The notes under the pieces are model-generated. The model was not told the origin of the DNA. It searched no databases and saw only the letters and a list, made by a program, of their open reading frames with translations. From NCBI GenBank assembly GCA_949361645.1, contig OX442422.1, positions 4,475,137 through 4,539,136 of the forward strand: 64,000 nt of DNA. Reading direction: 5' to 3'. Numbering within the stretch: the stretch's first letter is position 1; every line of letters starts with the position of its first letter. Of the stretch, positions 57,560 to 64,000 are shown piece by piece. The stretch comes from Spongilla lacustris. Lineage: Eukaryota; Porifera; Demospongiae; Spongillida; Spongillidae. Position numbers and translations under genes: made by a program.

Positions 57560-59279
57560 CAAAAAAAGGAAAGTAGGCAAAAATGAGGAGTGTCGTTCCT
57601 TTCAAAAGAAGTGGTATGAGGAATTCCCATGGCTTACGTTGTGCACAACAAGAAATAGTGTCTTCTGTTTCTATTGCAGGCAATGTGAGGCGCGTGGTGA
57701 ACTCGTTCTAAGCAAAAATTTGGAATTAGCATTTACTAGAGACGGTTTTAACAACTGGAAGAAGGCTAGAGAAAAATTTGAAACGCATCAGGTAAGTGAA
57801 GGTCATAAAGAAGCAATGTTTAAAATGAAGAGATGCAGCATGCCTAGTATACACTCACAACTACAAGAAGCAGCACAGAAGATTCAAGTAAAGAGGAGAG
57901 ACATGTTTTTAAAGGAACTTTCCTGCTTACGAGTGCTGTTACGTCAAGGATTAGCAATAAGAGGATATGATGAAAAGGAAGGTAATTTGAGACAACTCCT
58001 TCACCTTTACGCCAGTGGTGATGCAAGTTTTATAGACTGGATCAATAATGGAACCTATCTGTCTGTCGACATCGTTAACGAATGTGTGCTACTAATGGGG
58101 CACCATTTGTTAAGAGCGTTACTGAGGAATATTCAAGAAGTCGGTGTATTTTCTGTCTTAGCTGATGAAACGCGGGACGTAAGTAATCATGAGCAATTGG
58201 CAATTTGCATAAGATGGGTTGACGCAGAGTTCGTAATTCATGAAGATCTGATTGGTCTTATGCACGTAGAAAAGACAGATGCAAACACATTGACTACGGC
58301 AATTAAAGACGTTTTAATTCGTTGTTCATTACCTCTTTCGCAATGTCGTGGCCAGGGTTATGATGGTGCTTCAACCATGATGGGTCACCTAACCGGAGTT
58401 GCAACACAACTAAAGAAAGAGGAACCATCTGCAATCGAGGTACATTGCTTGGCTCACTGCTTAAATCTTTATCTGCAAGATGCTGCTAAAATGAGCACTA
58501 TAGTTCGCGATTGTTTTGGTTTGATTGGCGAAATCTCACAACTTATACATTATTCTCCAAAACGCAGTCTTGTTTTCAATAAATGTAAAAATGAGCTCAA
58601 TCCCAATTCACATGGACTCAAACCTCTTTGTCCTACTCGATGGACAGTGAGAACAGGTGCAATAGAGTCCGTTATAGAGAACTATCAAGCACTAATACAA
58701 GCATTTGAAGAAATAAATGGTTCTAGCCATGACGATTATGGAAGACGAGCGGGAGGGGTATTGGCTCAGCTTCAGAAATTTCAAACCTATTTTGGTCTAG
58801 AGCTGTGTTACCTTGTGTTTGCTGTGACAGAGGAAGTGTCATTATTACTGCAGGGCAAAAGCACAACTCTGCAAGACGCATTGCAACAGGCAGATACTGC
58901 AAAATCTTATCTACAACGACAACGATCGGATGAAGCTTTCTGTGTGTTTTATAAAAAGGTATTTGAAGGATCAAAAGATCTCACGGATGCACCTTGTCTC
59001 GCTCGTAAACGACGCCCTCCTAAAAGGATTGATGATGGCTCTGAGTCTCATGTGTTTGAGACGCCTGAAGATTATTATAGAAAGACCTACTTTGAAGTAA
59101 TCGACATAATTGTGCTAGAACTGTCACAACGATTTAGTCAGGAATCTCTACGAATTCCATTACAGATCGAATCAACCTTGCTTAAAGCCACAAACATGGT
59201 TAGTGACGTTGAAAATGGCAATATTGATGAAACGCTTTTGAAGTTTTATGCGAAAGACTTAGACGGAAAAAATTGTTGA
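57560..59279 (+). CDS. hAT transposase main exon (TTF zinc finger, DUF4371, catalytic core)
   Basis: The frame is open upstream of the first ATG at 57639, supplying K-K-W-Y-E-E-F-P-W-L before the TTF-type zinc finger (L-C-T-T-R-N-S-V-F-C-F-Y-C, then N-W-K-K-A-R-E-K-F-x-x-H). Catalytic-core landmarks follow: L-A-D-E-T-R-D, C-R-G-Q-G-Y-D-G-A-S, V-H-C-L-A-H-C-L-N-L and L-C-P-T-R-W-T-V-R. Length is about 570 residues to the stop at 59279. The stop comes right after an A6 run, and the dimerisation domain continues in another frame, so a one-base indel (real or sequencing) truncates the protein. A decayed relative is at 24.7-25.9 kb. Confidence 0.88.
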
Positions 59280-59662
59280 GGCAAATAGCGATGCTTCCTG
59301 ATTTGGTCAATGAGATCAAGAAAACATCACCGTACGATCATCTGAAAAGTGTTACAAATGTTCGGGTACTGGCAGACATACTAAAAACATCGCCATTAAC
59401 ACTCGCGATGTTTTCAGAAGTGCATAAACTTGTTAGGATATTTTTAACAATCCCTGTAACGACTGCAACAGCAGAAAGGTCTTTTTCAGCCTTAAGACGG
59501 TTAAAAACATACCTTCGTTCAACAATGACCCAGGAAAAACTCAATAACGTCGTTCTACTCCATTGTCACAAAGAAAAGACAGACGCGATAGACTTACATC
59601 TCGTAATGAAAGATTTTGCAACCGCGAATGAGCACAGAAAAGAATTCTTTGGCATATATTGA
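59273..59662 (+). pseudogene. hAT transposase C-terminal dimerisation domain, out of frame
   Basis: Contains I-P-V-T-T-A-T-A-E-R-S-F-S-A-L-R-R-L-K-T followed by L-R-S-T-M and L-L-H-C, the hAT dimerisation signature. It overlaps the end of the main exon by 7 bases in a different frame. In relatives it is part of the same polypeptide, so this is the separated tail. It ends at TGA 59660-59662. Confidence 0.85.
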
Positions 59663-59796
59663 CTTACTTTTTACTGAGATTCGATAACTGCAATCGTTTT
59701 ACTCAGTATAGTATTGTATTTCAATTTGTGCACGTTTGATGAAATAATTAATTTGCGCCCCCCCAGGTATTATGACCTTCCGACGCCTATGAAGAC

Positions 59797-60874
59797 TACT
59801 GAAGTTGTATAAAAGTCAGGAACCCTCAGATCGCCAATATGTTACGAGTTGGGCCGCTAGCATCCTTGATTCGTATAAGATCAGTGCACATGCACCGCTA
59901 CTTGGCTCCAAGAGACTGAATTGAGCATTCATATACTGCTCGTTTGCACGGATGCATATGCTATGATTATGATGTATGATGCGAGAGTAAAAGCTGTCAT
60001 TTGAGTGAAAATTATATAGAGTGGAACATACAGCAGATGGTGCACTTACGTAATGTCCGGATTACGGAATATCGAGGTGTTAAGTAACTTGTTTGGGACT
60101 GAGAGATAGTGTCCTGTTTATTGAGTGTCCGTATTTCAGGGAGTCCGCATTTGGAGGTTCCACTGTAGCTCAGCTCACGTGTGCTGCACACACATTACAA
60201 AATGTAAACGTGAACCTTGACCTTTAATGCGGATGATTACAGGTTTGACAAGTTTGGCCGGTTTTACGTAACACCACCCACGCGCATCATTTGAACCCGG
60301 TGGACTGAGCTGTTCGTGATGACGGATAAAGGTACATATAACAAAAGTGAATACTTAACAAGAAATCATTATTACCTATCCCCGCCAGGTTCCGAGCTAC
60401 CTGCAAGAAAGGGGCGTCTGGACTTCGACAACGGAAGTAAGCATACAGTCATAGCGCCACACCTAACCTTCGCAACATATCCGCATGCGATCGCCCAGCA
60501 TTAAATTATAACGTCTACTAGTAAACAATCGCTTCCCCAGAATGTACTCGTCTAACCATTCCGCCTTGCCCTTACTATACCGTCGAATCACTATATGCCT
60601 ACATCACTGTCCTCTCTGGCCACCACATCATGTCAGTCATGCATCGCCATATAATCCTTATGAACATGGTGGATCCTCATCCGACCCCGATAACCTTTGC
60701 ATCGGTCCACTAAAGTGTTAGGTCGCTCCCGCCCCCGGTCCAACGGCTGTATGCTTTTGGATTCAAAGGTGACGTTCATCAGATTAATGAGGTTCTCTTT
60801 ATGCAATAGCCCAGAATGCCTCAACACATCACTTTGGCTATACAGTACTGCGGGAATTTGATAAATACGTAGCC
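59797..60874. other. Region upstream of the aquaglyceroporin gene
   Basis: Holds the small MITE and otherwise nothing recognised. An upstream ATG at 60817 runs into a stop 18 codons later, just before the ATG at 60875, so it would be a short upstream ORF if transcribed. Confidence 0.4.
60019..60165. mobile_element. Small pogo/mariner-type MITE with TA duplication
   Basis: The ends GAGTGGAAC and GTTCCACTG are inverted with one mismatch at the tip, flanked by TA on both sides. GTGTCC/GTCCGCATTTGGAGGTTCCAC inside matches the style of Tigger-like ends (GTGGAACCTCC, GCGGAC). No coding capacity. Confidence 0.5.
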
Positions 60875-62141
60875 ATGTTCTCTTCTGCCTGGATCAAATT
60901 CATAGCATTCATCCACGCAAGAGAGTTCTTGGCTGAAATGTTTGCGACCTTCCTACTTGTGGTATGTTATTTATGCATAAACTCATTTTGTGTGCATGAA
61001 ACCAGATAATATATCTCTGAAGAACCAACTGCAGCTTCATTTTTATGTGACAAAGAGGGGATACCTAGGGGAACACACTTAGCCGGGCTACAGTGTTTTT
61101 TGATGGGGCAGCATAAATATTGCCTTTGGAAGTACATTTGGAAGTACATTATTGTTGCTGCTTTGAATTAAGATATTGGCTTGTGTCTGCAAAAATAAAA
61201 GTTCTAGTATGCATTTGGTATGCATGGGGAGCTAGGATTTATATGTAATCAGAAGCTTCAGAGGACATAAATTGGATGTTGGAGTCATAGGAGAAGGTAA
61301 ATAGGGGGGAGGGGTGATAGCTTTGTAAGACAGAACTGCATTTGGAATTTTTTTCCTGTACATTAGCTGCCATTGATAATGGAGGCTGTTGCATTGCTGC
61401 ATCTCACCAAGATTTTTACTTGTGTAGACATTTTCACTTTATGTTTTCACTAGGGCTGAAGTATCTTAGTAATGTTGACTGCTTGAAGGTATTCACAGTA
61501 ACATGGCCTACTGCACAAGTATCCATACCAACATGACCTGCTTGTATCCATATTAACATATTATCATACAATGTAGCCTACTGGGTACCTGAAGAGTCCA
61601 TCCATAGCAAGCCTAACAGGACCTACCTGAAGAATATTTGGTGTGCGTACATTGTATTTTCATGTCTTGCTTTAGTTTAAAAGTTGGCAGACCATCGCAC
61701 GTTTCATACACTAGCATTGGAATAAGAGCATGTACAAGCCTCCGTTATGAGATAGCTACACCACACACCACACCACACCTATGCACCACACCCACACTTC
61801 TTTTTATGCCTTACCTTCAATAGTAAAGTTCTGCTGTCTCTCCAGACCATAGGTAACGGTGCAGTGGCCCAGGTCATTCTCGGAGCTACAGCCTCTAGCT
61901 TTGACTTTGGGAGCCAGTTATCCATCAACCTTGGATATGGTCTGGGTGGCATGATTGGTGCGTTCATTGCTGGCGGGGTGACTGGAGGTCACATGAACCC
62001 CGCTGTGACACTGGCAATGGCCCTGAGAGGCAAAGTTAGCTGGATAAAGGTTAGAGAGTGTGTAAAGTAGGTGAGGGGAGGGGGAGGAGGTGTAGCTTGT
62101 GTATACAGTGTACCTCCTCCCCTTCAGTAATGCACACACAT

Positions 62142-62233
<92 letters not shown>

Positions 62234-63768
62234 ACTGGTATTTGTATTAATAAATTGTATTAACAAAATAAAACTCCTACCGGCCTGCTATCAAGAATTA
62301 TTTAGTCTTAATTCCTAAAGTTCTTAAAACATGGTATTGAGATGGTCCTCAGTACTTATTGATAAGCATGAAGAGAAGTACTGTAAGTTATGAAAATTGT
62401 GTTGTTTTTTTCCTACTGTTTTATGATAGAGTAGTGTGTTTATAACCTGATGGATAGGGTGACAGATAACCTACCTCTCACCATACCTATCAGGTGATCC
62501 CGTACTGGTTTGCTCAGCTCATTGGTGCCTTCCTGTCCTCAGTGATGATATTTGGAGTGTACCAAGGTAAGCATCACACCACGGCTGGGGGACTGTCCCT
62601 ACCATTCTATGTAGACATGTTAGTTAAGTAGACACAGCTGTACCATGGTACAGCTGTGTCATGAATGAGTGCAATGCATTTAAGTCAGTATCAGGATGTA
62701 TAATTAACCACTTGATTTTCTTAATATAAAATACAGTGTACACTTAAGCATATCCCAATATCTCTTCCTGTCCAACAGTGTTGTTGCAAACCAAAAAAGT
62801 TTCTATATACTTGCCTTTAATTATAAATCAACCAATCAATCAATTTTAATATCATTTATGATCCGTTCCTGCATCTTGTAAGCTCACTTAATAGGCAATT
62901 TGTAAATGCATTTATGCCTCTGTGTATATCTTGTGTGGTGCATGTGTGTTCAGAAATAAGAAAAAAATTAACCCTCAACATATTCAAAGCCCTCTATTAA
63001 CAATGTTAGTCAATATGGAGGTTATACATGTATAGTTGGCTCAAGCTAGCAGCTTATTATTACTGTTTAAGTTGTTAGAGAGTTATTCAAGTTAGCACTG
63101 TTATTTTAAATATACAGTGTAGTCCATTATCATTGAAGAGTGATTTTAGCTCAAAGTGCCTGTTGCTTTCAAGCTTGATTTGTAGTTTTAAACAGTAAAA
63201 CGCTGTGTGTCCACTATTGTGAATTATTATCATACATTAGTTAATTTTAGATTTTAATCATCAAATGTGATCTAATTTATTGGATGTGCATAAATTCAGT
63301 TACTTAACTAATCCTAGCCTAGATTTTAAAACATTGTGCTCTGACATGGACACCCAGTTCATGTGCGCATGAAAGTTTTTGAAAAGGTCTTGAAAACCTA
63401 CATATGCATGCAGGTGAATTGATTAAAATTAATAAATAAAAAAATTGCATTGATTGCAACTGAGGTTTCTCTCTTGAGCATGGCTTATTTACTATCCCAC
63501 CAGTGCTTATCTTTCTGGTCTGTCTTGTCTCCATTTCCCTCTGTATTCTCTGCATGCCTTCTTACTCACCCCCCACCCCCAGCCTCACCCCATAAAGCTA
63601 TTGATTTAGAATGCTGTCATGTTATGACGTAAATGTTCACCTCTCAAAGATGCATTGTACGCTGTCAACTGTCATGGATCGGCCCAGTTGTCTGTTAACT
63701 GTACTGGAGGAATATTTGCATCATATCCTCAGCCATACCTAACACTTGGCACAGGATTCATGGACCAG
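60875..63768 (+). CDS. Aquaglyceroporin, first four exons (runs off the window)
   Basis: Exons 60875-60961, 61846-62049, 62494-62566 and 63650-63768 join with matching phases (0,0,1) at GT-AG sites into about 161 residues, all before the window edge. The ATG at 60875 opens M-F-S-S-A-W-I-K-F then A-R-E-F-L-A-E-M-F-A-T-F-L-L-V, the first membrane helix of MIP channels. Exon 2 carries G-G-H-M-N-P-A-V-T-L-A, the first NPA pore motif. Exon 3 gives Y-W-F-A-Q-L-I-G-A-F-L and ends at V-Y-Q followed by D-A-L in exon 4, and exon 4 ends G-I-F-A-S-Y-P then G-F-M-D-Q. Y-x-D-A-L, G-I-F-A-x-Y-P and F-x-D-Q mark the glycerol-conducting branch (AQP3/7/9/10 type). Expected role is plasma-membrane passage of glycerol and water. 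N-C-T after S-V is a possible glycosylation site in loop C. The second NPA motif is beyond the window. Confidence 0.93.
62133..62235. repeat. (CA)n microsatellite in aquaglyceroporin intron 2
   Basis: About 45 CA units with a few ATGC and ATAC interruptions. Likely polymorphic in length. Confidence 0.95.
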
Positions 63769-64000
63769 GTGGGCACTTTGATGTGCTAGGGTGTTAACAG
63801 TACTGCTAGCTGGCTGGTATGACCAACACCATTACACACATGTAGAGTAAGCTCTGAGTAGGTACATTGAAATGGAATAATGGCGGATCATCAGAGCATG
63901 GTGTAGTTTAGCAACCATTTGACTAACCCAGTGTAGCAAAAATGGTAAATCCAACAACATTGTGGTGCTAAAGCTATTCAAAAACTTTCCCCGTTCTCCA

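Larger units (their letters stand above)
55767..59791 (+). mobile_element. Nearly intact autonomous-type hAT element (4.0 kb)
   Basis: The termini CATAGGCGTCGGA and TCCGACGCCTATG are perfect inverses. AAGAC flanks both sides (55762-55766 and 59792-59796), a 5-bp duplication. Subterminal poly-C/G-rich blocks (GCCCCCCCC) occur at both ends. It encodes a transposase in at least two exons on the plus strand and has an antisense ORF in the intron. The 5-bp duplication, shared with the two elements at 3.8-6.0 kb, matches the hAT subgroup known for 5-bp rather than 8-bp duplications. Confidence 0.88.

Noticed and set aside
62051..62266. ORFs rich in V-C or T-H dipeptides
   Set aside because: Translations of the CA/TG microsatellite in the aquaglyceroporin intron.

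Overview
This is a 64 kb piece of an animal (metazoan) nuclear genome. Host genes are split by GT-AG introns of about 76 bp to 6.6 kb, there are no bacterial-style operons, and the two best-recognised genes are animal families: an SLC25A21-type mitochondrial oxodicarboxylate carrier and an aquaglyceroporin. Dense, nested transposons (hAT, pogo-like, Mutator-like, Ty3/gypsy, BEL/Pao, foldback elements), homopolymer C/G runs and long CA and CT tracts suit a marine invertebrate. A sponge is my best guess, but the sequence alone does not prove it. A 200-base run of N at 32558-32757 is an assembly gap.

Layout. At 0.6-2.0 kb (+) six exons with matching phases spell a secreted cysteine-rich protein of about 259 residues with cystine-knot signatures, which I could not assign to a known family. 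From 2.2 to 15.6 kb lies a repeat field: a palindrome cluster, a hairpin element family with two copies, two nested hAT elements, a 1.6 kb foldback element, and several short inverted-repeat elements, many with clear target-site duplications. From 16.3 to 32.3 kb (-) six exons encode the C-terminal two thirds of the SLC25A21-like carrier. Its introns hold dead fragments of a Ty3/gypsy element, a pogo-like transposase, a tyrosine-recombinase element, a hAT transposase and a RecQ-like helicase. The 5' exons of the carrier are not in the window.

From 32.9 to 43 kb (-) lies a three-level nest. A BEL/Pao retrotransposon is split inside its reverse transcriptase by a nearly complete Ty3/gypsy element with 89-bp LTRs (5-bp target duplication). 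One LTR of that element is split by a 1.9 kb Mutator-like foldback element (10-bp target duplication) carrying a captured LINE-like segment in its arms. From 43 to 48 kb there are weak candidate exons, a 0.64 kb CT tract and further inverted repeats. From 48.7 to 55.6 kb there is a giant imperfect palindrome with arms over 2 kb, apparently carrying decayed HECT ubiquitin-ligase-like sequence. From 55.77 to 59.79 kb (+) there is a nearly intact 4.0 kb hAT element with 5-bp target duplications and an unexplained 129-codon antisense ORF. From 60.9 kb to the window end (+) are the first four exons of an aquaglyceroporin gene that runs off the edge.

The carrier and the aquaglyceroporin are ordinary membrane transporters with no visible functional link. 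Most of the sequence between genes is mobile DNA whose order of insertion can be read from target duplications. The most novel-looking items are the cystine-knot protein, the E-box foldback element at 11.6-12.1 kb, the HECT-bearing giant palindrome and the antisense ORF inside the hAT element.
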